A stretch of 10,042 nucleotides of DNA, from NCBI GenBank assembly GCA_030530905.1, contig JAUMUB010000032.1, forward strand, positions 1 to 10,042, written 5' to 3'. The notes below the pieces were generated by a model. That model worked only from the letters and a program-made list of their open reading frames with translations. It was not told the origin of the DNA and searched no databases. A program made the position numbers and the translations under genes. The stretch is from Bifidobacteriaceae bacterium. Lineage in GTDB: Bacteria > Actinomycetota > Actinomycetes > Actinomycetales > Bifidobacteriaceae. Shown piece by piece: positions 1 through 7,830 of the stretch; the stretch's first letter is position 1; every line of letters starts with the position of its first letter.

Positions 1-637
1 TTGGGTGAGTGCTAGCAAGTTTCTTTATTTGTTCTAAATGTTCCTCTTTAATTGAATGCTCATCTGTGGCAAGCACAATAAGCGCATGAGGGTTTTTAAT
101 GCTGCGAGCATACGATAGTAATGCTTCAATATTATGCTCATACTGCCAATTAGTGTCGAGATGATTGTCAAAAACGTGTTCGAATTGGGCAAAGCTTCCA
201 TGGAATGGTACTCGAGTAATCGAGTGAGCATTGCCAAAAACCATGGAGATATCGTCGCCAGAACGAATAGTAAGTAGAGCAAACATGCATAACGCGTTTG
301 CTGCAATTTCGAATGCCAATTCTTGCTGTTGGCAAATGCCGCGCATATGCTGACCTGTGTCGAAGAGTAGCCATGTTTGTGATTGAGAGGGGCGTTCTCG
401 CTCAATAACCATAGGTCTACCGCTTCTTGCGCTAGCTTTCCAATCAATTAACCTTGCTTCATCACTTGTTTCGTATGCGCGAATATTGGCAATATCCTCA
501 TTGCCTGATTTCTTATGAGAAGTGTGAACACCTTCTAAGCCTGCTAACGTGCGTTGTGCGGTTGGGAGGCTTAGTGAGCTGTATAAATTCTCAATCTTCT
601 TACGAACTTGTGCGGCAAGAGCAGATTGTTTGATCAT
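1..637 (-). CDS. DUF58 domain protein, partial (3' end beyond window)
   Basis: The reverse strand encodes 212 residues from ATG at 637 and stays open to the window edge, so the C-terminus is missing. Residues 53-82 carry the DUF58 signature, including RAYETSDEARLIDWKASARS followed by G-R-P and IERERP. This matches the short soluble form of the family, which lacks N-terminal membrane segments. DUF58 proteins have a von Willebrand A-like fold and nearly always accompany a MoxR ATPase; the pair is thought to act as a chaperone or maturation module, often with a transglutaminase gene downstream. The vWA metal-site region reads LLFDTGQHM (about residues 91-98), so the usual D-x-S-x-S serines are absent and metal binding may be lost. 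The start overlaps the moxR stop codon as ATGA, implying translational coupling in one operon. The family call is firm; the exact role is unknown. Confidence 0.9.
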   Translation of the reverse strand, partial: MIKQSALAAQVRKKIENLYSSLSLPTAQRTLAGLEGVHTSHKKSGNEDIANIRAYETSDEARLIDWKASARSGRPMVIERERPSQSQTWLLFDTGQHMRGICQQQELAFEIAANALCMFALLTIRSGDDISMVFGNAHSITRVPFHGSFAQFEHVFDNHLDTNWQYEHNIEALLSYARSIKNPHALIVLATDEHSIKEEHLEQIKKLASTHP

Positions 638-1686
638 GGAACGGGAACCACCTGAACAATCTGGTCGATAATCTGGTCAGTGGTTACACCATCTGCCAAA
701 GCTTCAAAAGTTAGCATAATGCGATGGCGTAGAATTTCGTGTGCAAAAGCCTTGACATCTTCTGGGATTACATAATCGCGCTTTGCCATAAGAGCAGCCG
801 CCTGAGCAATACGAATAAGAGTGATAGAAGCACGAGGGCTTGCGCCAAGTCGAACAAGATTAGAAAGATTAGCGATAGGATGAGTTCCTGCTCCACGAGT
901 AGTCGCAGTAATATCAACCGCATACTTCATAATTGCGTCAGAAACGTGAACGCGTCGTGCCGCAGTGCGTAAGAATTCTATATCGTTAATGCTTAATGCT
1001 TCGTCCTGAATCATATCAGGATTAAAAGTGTCATTCCTGCGCTGAGTAAGCATGGAAAGCATTTGCTCTTCTTCCTGAGCAGTAGGATAAGTCATAATTG
1101 TTTTAATCATGAATCGATCCATTTGTGCTTCAGGTAAGTTAAAAGTACCTTCTTCTTCGATTGGGTTCTGTGTTGCAATAACCATAAAAGGTCGAGGGAG
1201 AATAATTTTATCACCGCCAATTGTGGTTGCACCCTCGGCCATTGCTTCAAGCATTGCAGACTGTGTTTTAGCGTTGGAACGGTTAATCTCGTCGAGAAGT
1301 ACGAAATTAGCGTGAATTGGGCCAATCTGTGTGGTGAATTGCTGAGTGCTGAAATTAAATACTTGTGTGCCAACTAAATCTGATGGCATTAAATCTGGGG
1401 TACATTGCACTCGTTTAAAACTACCCGAAACAGAAGAAGCTAGAATTTGTGCTGCGGTTGTTTTTGCTAAACCTGGTACAGATTCAATAAGAATATGTCC
1501 CGATGCGATAAGCGTAACTATTAAGGATTCACGAAGATTCTCTTGGCCGACTAATGCCTGAGCAAATCGAGCTCGTAATCGTTGTGCTAACTCGCCAGCA
1601 TGGTTGATATCTTCTGCAGACAAACCAGTACCTGCTGTTGGTGCTGATTGAGCAGGAATTGTTGGTTGTGGTGGGAATAATGCCAT
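634..1686 (-). CDS. MoxR family AAA+ ATPase
   Basis: The product has 350 residues, a normal length for the family. The AAA_3 (MoxR) core is complete: Walker A ESVPGLAKTT at about 68-77, Walker B FVLLDE at 128-133 followed by INRSNAKTQSAMLEAM, sensor 1 ATQNP at 171-175, and PEAQMDRF at 185-192 with a conserved arginine. The C-terminal part (about 255-340) is the lid domain, with LGASPRAS and an EDVKAFAHEILRHR stretch. The N-terminal 25 residues are Pro/Ala/Thr rich and look disordered. MoxR ATPases hydrolyse ATP to remodel or activate partner proteins, typically working with a vWA-fold protein; here the overlapping DUF58 gene is that partner. AAGG lies 6 nt before the ATG. The gene follows ung on the same strand after a 176-base gap containing a perfect inverted repeat, so it probably has its own promoter. 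The substrate cannot be read from sequence. Confidence 0.95.
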   Translation of the reverse strand: MALFPPQPTIPAQSAPTAGTGLSAEDINHAGELAQRLRARFAQALVGQENLRESLIVTLIASGHILIESVPGLAKTTAAQILASSVSGSFKRVQCTPDLMPSDLVGTQVFNFSTQQFTTQIGPIHANFVLLDEINRSNAKTQSAMLEAMAEGATTIGGDKIILPRPFMVIATQNPIEEEGTFNLPEAQMDRFMIKTIMTYPTAQEEEQMLSMLTQRRNDTFNPDMIQDEALSINDIEFLRTAARRVHVSDAIMKYAVDITATTRGAGTHPIANLSNLVRLGASPRASITLIRIAQAAALMAKRDYVIPEDVKAFAHEILRHRIMLTFEALADGVTTDQIIDQIVQVVPVP

Positions 1687-1718
1687 ATTATTACCTTAAA
1701 TCTATAGTTATTTTCGTT

Positions 1719-1739
1719 TTGACAGTATTGTAGTGTCAA
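1719..1739. repeat. Perfect inverted repeat TTGACA-N9-TGTCAA upstream of moxR
   Basis: TTGACA (1719-1724) and TGTCAA (1734-1739) are perfect reverse complements separated by 9 bases. The repeat sits 33-53 bases upstream of the moxR start. Each arm equals a consensus -35 hexamer, but I could not find a -10 at 16-18 bp on the minus strand. It could be an operator for a dimeric regulator, a -35 element with a poor -10, or chance. The remaining interval between ung and moxR is AT-rich with nothing else I can call. Confidence 0.4.
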
Positions 1740-1862
1740 GTATCTATTACATTACCTTACGATATAAGTCTGATTTTTTGCTTAAAATTTTAGTAGCATA
1801 CAGTTATCAAAGTATTTTTACATGACTTATATATATTAAATAATATTACAGTGAATTTCTTA

Positions 1863-2654
1863 TTATAAAAGACAAGATGATGGTAATTGCCAGTTAATCG
1901 GTGTAGCGTTCATAGTTGCTAAGGCTTTGTTTGCGTTTGAAAAAGGTTGTGAGTTAAAAAATCCTCGAGAGGCAGATAATGGGCTAGGATGTGCTGATTT
2001 GATAATATATGCGTTTGATAAATACGGCTCTAATTCCTGCGCTTTATTTCCCCAAAGTATTGCCACTAAAGGTAATGCGCTATGTTGTGTATTTTGCCTG
2101 TTGTTTAAAACTTCAATAGCGAACTGTGTGATATGCTCCCATCCTTTATTTGCGTGGCTATTTGCATTGTGTGCGCGCACTGTTAGTACGCGGTTAAGTA
2201 AACAAACGCCTTGATTACACCAGGGGGTTAAATCACCAGAATCAGCGGGTAGGGTGTGCAAATCAGCTTCAAGCTCTTTAAAAATATTGCGCAGACTTTT
2301 TGGAATTCGCGAATTACTACTCACGCTAAAGCTTAAACCAATTGCATCATGTGGCGTAGGGTAAGGGTCCTGGCCAACAATAAGCACTTTCACATCATTT
2401 AGTGGGTATGTGAATGCTCGTAGAATATTTTTAAATTCAGGAAGTATTTCGTATCCTTGTGAAATTTCGTCAAGCACAAATTGTTCCATTTTTTCAATTT
2501 CTGGAATAATTGGTTTTAGAGCTTCAAACCATTGTGGGTGAATACGTTCAGACAGTGGGGTTTCGATTATTTTTTTTACAGAAGCCAAGTATTGTTGAGT
2601 GAATTTTGTGGTGTCAGACGTGTTGTTTTGAGTGCAAGATGTGTTGTTGTTCAT
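1863..2654 (-). CDS. ung: Uracil-DNA glycosylase, family 1
   Basis: The enzyme cleaves the N-glycosidic bond of uracil in DNA, starting base-excision repair of deaminated cytosine and misincorporated dUMP. From ATG at 2654 the protein has 263 residues. The family 1 motifs are in order: GQDPYP at about 94-99 with the catalytic Asp96 (the GQDPYP form, rather than GQDPYH, is common in actinobacteria), GLSFSV at 106-111, LLNRVLTVR at 152-160, WGNKAQ at 201-206, and HPSPLSASRGFF at 222-233 with the catalytic His222 in the leucine loop. The first 17 residues are Asn/Thr rich and poorly conserved. A TTG codon at 2660 would add two residues; I prefer the ATG, but no strong Shine-Dalgarno sequence decides it. 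The gene is divergent from the LytR_C gene. No clear terminator follows. Confidence 0.97.
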   Translation of the reverse strand: MNNNTSCTQNNTSDTTKFTQQYLASVKKIIETPLSERIHPQWFEALKPIIPEIEKMEQFVLDEISQGYEILPEFKNILRAFTYPLNDVKVLIVGQDPYPTPHDAIGLSFSVSSNSRIPKSLRNIFKELEADLHTLPADSGDLTPWCNQGVCLLNRVLTVRAHNANSHANKGWEHITQFAIEVLNNRQNTQHSALPLVAILWGNKAQELEPYLSNAYIIKSAHPSPLSASRGFFNSQPFSNANKALATMNATPINWQLPSSCLL

Positions 2655-2697
2655 TGGCAACTGCTATTCTTTCATTGTTATACAAAGTATGATTCGT

Positions 2698-2703
2698 ATT
2701 ATA
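2698..2703 (-). promoter_or_regulatory. Putative -10 element of ung
   Basis: The minus strand reads a perfect TATAAT here, which would start transcription near 2691 and give an ung leader of roughly 37 bases. The -35 region at 16-18 bp spacing is poor. It lies back-to-back with the promoter proposed for the LytR_C gene. Confidence 0.45.
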
Positions 2704-2719
2704 GTAAACCTGTATGTCA

Positions 2720-2728
2720 TGCTATACT
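2720..2728 (+). promoter_or_regulatory. Putative extended -10 promoter of the LytR_C gene
   Basis: TGCTATACT is an extended -10 element (TGn plus TATACT, 5 of 6 to consensus). It predicts a start near 2734 and a short leader containing the GGAAGG ribosome site just before the ATG at 2757. The -35 region is weak, as is usual for extended -10 promoters. Confidence 0.45.
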
Positions 2729-2756
2729 CATGAGAGAATAGTACGGAAGGAATTTT

Positions 2757-3464
2757 ATGGCTCGCTTTAATAAGAGTGCGTATGAGTCCTATAAGAAGGA
2801 TGTTTTTGATGAGCCGCCTGTAGGTCCAATTGGCGTACATCGCGGCAAAAAATCTTTACTTTCGCGCATTATGCCATATATTGTTGTTATTCTTGTGGCT
2901 GTTATTACAGGTTTAGGTTCATGGTTGTATTTCTCTGGTGAGTATGCAAATATTCATTGGCCATGGCAGGGGTCGACTACTTCTGAAGTGTCGTCTTCAA
3001 ACGATACTGGAAGGGGAACTGCATTACATTCAACGAGTGAGAATGGGGGTGAAGGCAGCTCTTCAAGTGGCGCAGAAACAGGTAGTAATTCTGGTTCTGC
3101 GAGTAATAGTGGTTCAGGTTCGTCTGAATCTGATAGTAGCTCTAGCTCGTCAAATGATTCTAGCTCTAGTTCACAGACTACAACCACTCAAGCTGCTGCT
3201 AATAAGAACACTGCAATTCGTGTTGTAAACGGCACCAGTCGTGCTGGTTATGCTGCAACTAATGCGGCAAAGTTGCAAGCAAGCGGTTATACGAATGTTA
3301 CTGCTGCAAACCCTAGTGGTTCAACTCCTTCATCATCTGTTGTGTGGTATCAGTCAGAAAGTGATAAAGCTACTGCACAAGAAGTTGCAAATATTTTAGG
3401 CATTTCTTCTGTTGAGCAGGCAGACGGTATTAGTTCGCCGGTTGTGGCTGTATTAATGCAGTAA
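2757..3464 (+). CDS. Membrane-anchored LytR C-terminal domain protein with Ser-rich linker
   Basis: The protein has 235 residues. A cytoplasmic N-terminus of about 38 residues (basic near 29-37) precedes one membrane segment at about 39-59 (YIVVILVAVITGLGSWLYF). Residues 73-145 form a low-complexity Ser/Gly/Asn/Thr linker containing runs of five or six serines. Residues 152-234 match the LytR_C fold, starting AIRVVNGTSRAGYAATNAAK and ending PVVAVLMQ. LytR_C domains occur at the end of LytR-CpsA-Psr enzymes and as stand-alone envelope proteins in actinobacteria; the catalytic LCP domain is absent here. The likely topology places linker and domain outside the cell, the linker spanning the wall. 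A good GGAAGG site precedes the ATG, and a strong terminator follows, so the gene is probably monocistronic. The function of stand-alone LytR_C proteins is not known; cell-wall or glycopolymer binding is a guess. Confidence 0.88.
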   Translation: MARFNKSAYESYKKDVFDEPPVGPIGVHRGKKSLLSRIMPYIVVILVAVITGLGSWLYFSGEYANIHWPWQGSTTSEVSSSNDTGRGTALHSTSENGGEGSSSSGAETGSNSGSASNSGSGSSESDSSSSSSNDSSSSSQTTTTQAAANKNTAIRVVNGTSRAGYAATNAAKLQASGYTNVTAANPSGSTPSSSVVWYQSESDKATAQEVANILGISSVEQADGISSPVVAVLMQ

Positions 3465-3481
3465 TTAATTAATGTGTGAGA

Positions 3482-3516
3482 GAAGGCAGGCTGAAAAGCT
3501 TGCCTTCTTTTGTTTT
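3482..3516 (+). terminator. Intrinsic terminator after the LytR_C gene
   Basis: GAAGGCAGGC (3482-3491) pairs over 10 bp, with one G-T wobble, with GCTTGCCTTC (3498-3507) around a TGAAAA loop. TTTTGTTTT follows. This is a textbook Rho-independent terminator, isolating groEL from the upstream gene. Confidence 0.92.
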
Positions 3517-3595
3517 GAAAAGCGCATTGAATAGCGTTATTGTATTTCGCGGTGAATATTTTATGAAATGCAATACGAACTGATGTATTTTAAAA

Positions 3596-3616
3596 CTTGA
3601 TACAACAAGACTCAAT
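3596..3616. promoter_or_regulatory. Distal HAIR-like (HspR) operator upstream of groEL
   Basis: CTTGATA-N7-ACTCAAT matches the HAIR consensus CTTGAGT-N7-ACTCAAG at 11 of 14 positions with exact half-site spacing. Its left arm overlaps TTGATA, a possible -35, with TTATAA/TATAAA at 3621-3627 as a possible -10 (18-19 bp spacing). HspR is the actinobacterial MerR-type heat-shock repressor. Binding is inferred from sequence only. Confidence 0.45.
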
Positions 3617-3711
3617 TTTTTTATAAATAATTAATTGTGCATTTTCCTTGTATTTTCAATGTTTTTTAAGATTATATGCAACATATTAATAGAAAATCTA
3701 CAATTGCTAGG

Positions 3712-3741
3712 TTGAAAATAGACCATATAAGGTGGTATTCT
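3712..3741 (+). promoter_or_regulatory. Putative groEL promoter
   Basis: TTGAAA (3712-3717) and TATTCT (3736-3741) are separated by 18 bp, and the -10 is extended by TGG. The predicted start is near 3748, leaving a leader of about 76 bases that ends in GGAGGA just before the groEL ATG. The 359-base gap between the LytR_C gene and groEL holds a terminator, two HAIR-like operators and this promoter. I saw no CIRCE element (TTAGCACTC-N9-GAGTGCTAA) and no small gene. Confidence 0.55.
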
Positions 3742-3753
3742 ACATTATTAGAA

Positions 3754-3774
3754 CTTGAGTTCTGAAAACTAAAC
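3754..3774. promoter_or_regulatory. Proximal HAIR-like (HspR) operator in the groEL leader
   Basis: CTTGAGT (perfect left half-site) is followed after exactly 7 bases by ACTAAAC, a 5 of 7 match to ACTCAAG, giving 12 of 14 overall. It lies about 6-26 bases downstream of the predicted groEL start, a suitable position for a repressor. Direct evidence of HspR binding is lacking. Confidence 0.55.
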
Positions 3775-3781
3775 TTTTTAG

Positions 3782-5449
<1,668 letters not shown>

Positions 5450-5474
5450 AGTTCTTATATAAAGAGCAGAAAAT

Positions 5475-5512
5475 AAAGTAAAAGGTGGATTTATCGTCCA
5501 CCTTTTACTTTT
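5475..5512. terminator. groEL terminator, probably bidirectional
   Basis: AAAGTAAAAGGTGGA (5475-5489) pairs perfectly over 15 bp with TCCACCTTTTACTTT (5497-5511), with a 7-base loop. The 3' arm is T-rich on both strands (ATTTT follows on the minus strand). It separates groEL from the convergent WXG100 gene and may serve both. Confidence 0.9.
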
Positions 5513-5616
5513 AATAACCTGAATATAAAAAACAGTAAAGTTTGATGCAATAACGGTGTATAAATTGCTTTATTAAAATAGTAGTGCTTAATGCGTGCTT
5601 TTTAGTTTGGCTAAAA

Positions 5617-5904
5617 TTATGTGAAAAGTCTAGTGGCTTGCGTTTCAATATCAGCGTACATTATTGAAGCTTTTGACAAAGCCTGCTGCATAGATTGAAG
5701 AGATTCCTCCATTTTTAGCTGAGCACTGTGCCATTGAGTAGCAATAGTGTTAAACTGTGTGGCAGCAGAGCCTCTCCAAACACTTTGCAAATTGTGCAAA
5801 TTGCTAATCATTGTGTTTACTTCGCTGCGAATAGATTCAATAGAATGTTGTACACGAGCTGCGCTAGATTGAATCTGTTCGCTATCAACTTGAAATTGTG
5901 GCAT
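5617..5904 (-). CDS. WXG100 family protein (ESAT-6-like)
   Basis: From ATG at 5904 the product has 95 residues, the classic WXG100 size. AAGGAAG lies 4 bases before this ATG; an in-frame ATG at 5946 would add 14 residues but has no such site and would lie across the proposed promoter. The pattern is helix, turn, helix: WRG at 43-45 supplies the WXG turn, with long amphipathic helices either side (about 7-40 and 48-88). YADIE at 83-87 fits the C-terminal Y-x-x-x-D/E export signal of type VII secretion substrates. Such proteins are usually exported as dimers by an EccC/EssC ATPase. No secretion component, partner WXG100 gene or LXG toxin is in the window, so the exporter must be encoded elsewhere or be missing. 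The family call is strong; the role is open. Confidence 0.9.
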   Translation of the reverse strand: MPQFQVDSEQIQSSAARVQHSIESIRSEVNTMISNLHNLQSVWRGSAATQFNTIATQWHSAQLKMEESLQSMQQALSKASIMYADIETQATRLFT

Positions 5905-5929
5905 TGTTCTTCCTTTATTGAAGTGGGGT

Positions 5930-5935
5930 ATTATA
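5930..5935 (-). promoter_or_regulatory. Putative -10 element of the WXG100 gene
   Basis: The minus strand reads a perfect TATAAT, about 26 bases upstream of the ATG at 5904, giving a short leader with the AAGGAAG ribosome site. No convincing -35 is seen. Confidence 0.45.
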
Positions 5936-6017
5936 GATACATTCAAACCATATATCTGATACTGTGTTACATATTTGCTGTAGCATAATGTGGTTAACTG
6001 ATGTAGGTGGTATATTT

Positions 6018-6833
6018 ATGAGGCAACAGATAAGTATTCGCATTGCTAAAATATTTACTCTGCTATTAGCTGTATTTACAATTTTTCCTACGTTTACAGC
6101 TGCATCTTATGCAGACTCTTCAAGCGATCAGGATCACGATATTACTGTTTACGAATCTATTACCGACACTGAGAATTTATTAGGTGATGATTTAAATAAA
6201 GTTGCAGATGCTATTAGCAAAGTAAATAAAGAAACAGGCGTACATATTCGCTTACTGTATTTATCCTCTTTTGAAGGTCATGATGATGCCAAAGAATGGG
6301 TTACTAATTTATTAAACTCAACAAACCCAGATGCTAATACGGTATTGCTTGCAGTTGCGACCAGTGAAGGCAAGTTAGTTGTTGCAGTGTCAAAAAACTC
6401 TGATGAATGGTTGTCGAAGCAAGCAACAGTCGACGAATTATCAGACACCGCTTTAAAGCCTCTAACTTCGGGCAATACGCCAAACTGGTCACAGTCTGCA
6501 ATTGATTTAACTAACAAAATCAAAGTAATTCATGATTCATACACTCCTTCTATTGTCAAGCGTTTTGGAGTATTTGTACTAGCAGGTATTTTTCTCATCA
6601 TCGTTATTGCAGCTATTGTTATTCACTTGTATCATGGGAAACGTAAAAAAGAGCATGAAGATAAGCGCAAGAAGGGAAGAAGAGCGCTACGTAAAAAGCT
6701 TACTGGCAGGGCTGAGCTTTTTAAAAGAAGAAAAGTATCTGATAGTAGTATGGAAACGTCTTCATTTTCGCAAGATAATATTTCCGCAGAACAATATGAT
6801 TCATCGAATAACGCAGACGTTGAGCAAGAGTAA
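6018..6833 (+). CDS. Secreted, membrane-anchored TPM domain protein
   Basis: From ATG at 6018 the product has 271 residues; this start gives a clean signal peptide and has AGGTGG 7 bases upstream. An in-frame ATG at 5964 would add 18 poorly fitting residues. A signal peptide spans about 1-32 (hydrophobic LLLAVFTIFPTF, then TAASYADS, likely cleaved after an Ala near 29-32). Residues 50-170 resemble the TPM (TLP18.3/Psb32/MOLO-1) fold: LNKVADAISKVNKETGVHIRL, then NTVLLAVATSEGKLVVAVS. A membrane helix lies at about 184-206, followed by a strongly basic cytoplasmic tail (207-240) and an acidic Ser/Asn-rich end. The domain thus faces outward. TPM proteins vary: some are acid phosphatases, others assembly factors. 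The gene is divergent from the WXG100 gene; a shared function is only a guess. Confidence 0.82.
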   Translation: MRQQISIRIAKIFTLLLAVFTIFPTFTAASYADSSSDQDHDITVYESITDTENLLGDDLNKVADAISKVNKETGVHIRLLYLSSFEGHDDAKEWVTNLLNSTNPDANTVLLAVATSEGKLVVAVSKNSDEWLSKQATVDELSDTALKPLTSGNTPNWSQSAIDLTNKIKVIHDSYTPSIVKRFGVFVLAGIFLIIVIAAIVIHLYHGKRKKEHEDKRKKGRRALRKKLTGRAELFKRRKVSDSSMETSSFSQDNISAEQYDSSNNADVEQE

Positions 6834-6992
6834 CTAGCATCTCTTTTATTAGCTTATTTTTCTTTCAAATGCGATAAGAATCGTAACATTATATGTTTTA
6901 TAATATTGTATTGATTTAAATGCTCTTATGTCGTATACGAATATGTGATAGCTGATAGCTAAAAACAAATTCATAATATAAAATTAAGTTAA

Positions 6993-7010
6993 CATTCAGA
7001 AAACATTCAG
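6993..7010 (+). promoter_or_regulatory. 11-bp-phased direct repeat, putative response regulator box
   Basis: CATTCAG occurs at 6993-6999 and again at 7004-7010, exactly 11 bp apart. Tandem sites with 11-bp phasing are typical of OmpR/PhoB-family regulators, and the downstream gene encodes one. The repeat covers the region where a -35 element would be, suggesting autoregulation. Confidence 0.5.
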
Positions 7011-7017
7011 GAAAGTG

Positions 7018-7023
7018 TATCAT
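7018..7023 (+). promoter_or_regulatory. Putative -10 of the response regulator gene
   Basis: TATCAT matches TATAAT at 5 of 6 positions. It would place the start at about 7030, only a few bases before the ATG at 7034. No -35 consensus is present; the direct repeat lies there instead. The rest of 6834-7033 holds a 10-bp palindrome TCGTATACGA (6931-6940) and a tandem GATAGCT pair (6947-6960), neither with a role I can assign. Confidence 0.4.
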
Positions 7024-7033
7024 CCTATATATT

Positions 7034-7768
7034 ATGAACAAGCAAATAGATTCCTCAAATATCGTTGTTGTTGATGACGAACCATCAATCCGTGAACTGC
7101 TGGTCGCTTCTTTACATTTTTCCGGCTTCACAGTACATACCGCGTCTAACGGGGCAGAAGCTATTGAAGTGATTGAGCGTGAGCAGCCAGATCTCATTGT
7201 TTTGGATGTTATGTTACCTGATATTGACGGTTTTACTGTTACCCGTCGCATTCGTCAAGGTGGTATTAATGCTCCGGTCTTATTCTTAACTGCACGAGAT
7301 GATACGCAGGATAAGATTATGGGACTTACTGTTGGTGGTGACGATTACGTGACAAAGCCGTTCAGTCTAGAAGAAGTGGTTGCACGAATTCGTGCTATTC
7401 TTCGCCGTACCTTAGGTGAGGAAGAAGTTGAGCCAGTTATTCGTGTTGCGGATCTTGAGATTAACGAGGATTCGCACGATGTTTCGCGTGCAGGAGTTCC
7501 TATTGAGTTAAGCCCAACAGAGTATAAGTTACTCCGCTATTTAATGGATAATGAAGGACGAGTGCTATCGAAAGCTCAAATTTTAGATCATGTGTGGCAA
7601 TATGATTGGGGTGGAGATGCAGCAATCGTCGAGTCCTATATTTCATATCTTCGTAAAAAGGTTGATGGTATTGAAATTGAAGATGCAGATGGTAACAAGC
7701 AAAAAGTGGTACCGCTTATTGAAACGAAGCGTGGCATAGGCTATATGATTCGTGAGCCAAAGAACTAA
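7034..7768 (+). CDS. OmpR/PhoB-family response regulator
   Basis: The 244-residue protein has a receiver domain at about 9-124 and a winged-helix DNA-binding domain at about 137-240. Receiver residues are complete: Asp14, Asp15, the phospho-acceptor Asp58 in VLDVMLPD, Thr86 and Lys108 in VTKPF. The C-terminal domain has ELSPTEYKLLRYL, the recognition-helix region VESYISYLRKKV and the wing RGIGYMIR, all typical of OmpR-type transcription factors. It resembles the actinobacterial TrcR/MprA/PhoP group, but the sequence does not decide which. The receiver begins so close to this ATG that a later start is not possible, yet no Shine-Dalgarno sequence precedes it; translation may be leaderless or nearly so. 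The cognate kinase follows after 62 bases. The signal and target genes are unknown. Confidence 0.96.
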   Translation: MNKQIDSSNIVVVDDEPSIRELLVASLHFSGFTVHTASNGAEAIEVIEREQPDLIVLDVMLPDIDGFTVTRRIRQGGINAPVLFLTARDDTQDKIMGLTVGGDDYVTKPFSLEEVVARIRAILRRTLGEEEVEPVIRVADLEINEDSHDVSRAGVPIELSPTEYKLLRYLMDNEGRVLSKAQILDHVWQYDWGGDAAIVESYISYLRKKVDGIEIEDADGNKQKVVPLIETKRGIGYMIREPKN

Positions 7769-7778
7769 TGTATAAGAA

Positions 7779-7820
7779 AATACCGTGTATTGAATAATAA
7801 TGGATGTAATGCGCGGTATT
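7779..7820 (+). other. Intercistronic hairpin between response regulator and kinase
   Basis: Bases 7779-7792 (AATACCGTGTATTG) pair continuously over 14 bp, with three G-T wobbles, with 7807-7820, leaving a 14-base loop. No T-tract follows, so it is not a standard terminator. It may protect upstream mRNA or reduce kinase expression relative to the regulator. It ends 10 bases before the first possible kinase start. Confidence 0.55.
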
Positions 7821-7830
7821 AACGTAATAT

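Noticed and set aside
7..16. GAGTGCTAGC, resembling the right half of a CIRCE element
   Set aside because: It lies inside the DUF58 coding sequence (reading LASTH on the minus strand), and the left half TTAGCACTC is not visible.
34..447. Minus-strand open frame of 137 residues overlapping the DUF58 gene
   Set aside because: The overlapping frame from 637 carries the conserved DUF58 motif and couples to moxR; this one has no recognisable features.
5547..5568. GCAAT/ATTGC inverted repeat after the WXG100 gene
   Set aside because: Only 5 bp with a 12-base loop in AT-rich DNA; the strong hairpin at 5475-5512 is a better terminator.
6931..6940. TCGTATACGA, a 10-bp perfect palindrome
   Set aside because: Short and without a second copy or clear relation to a promoter; chance is plausible.
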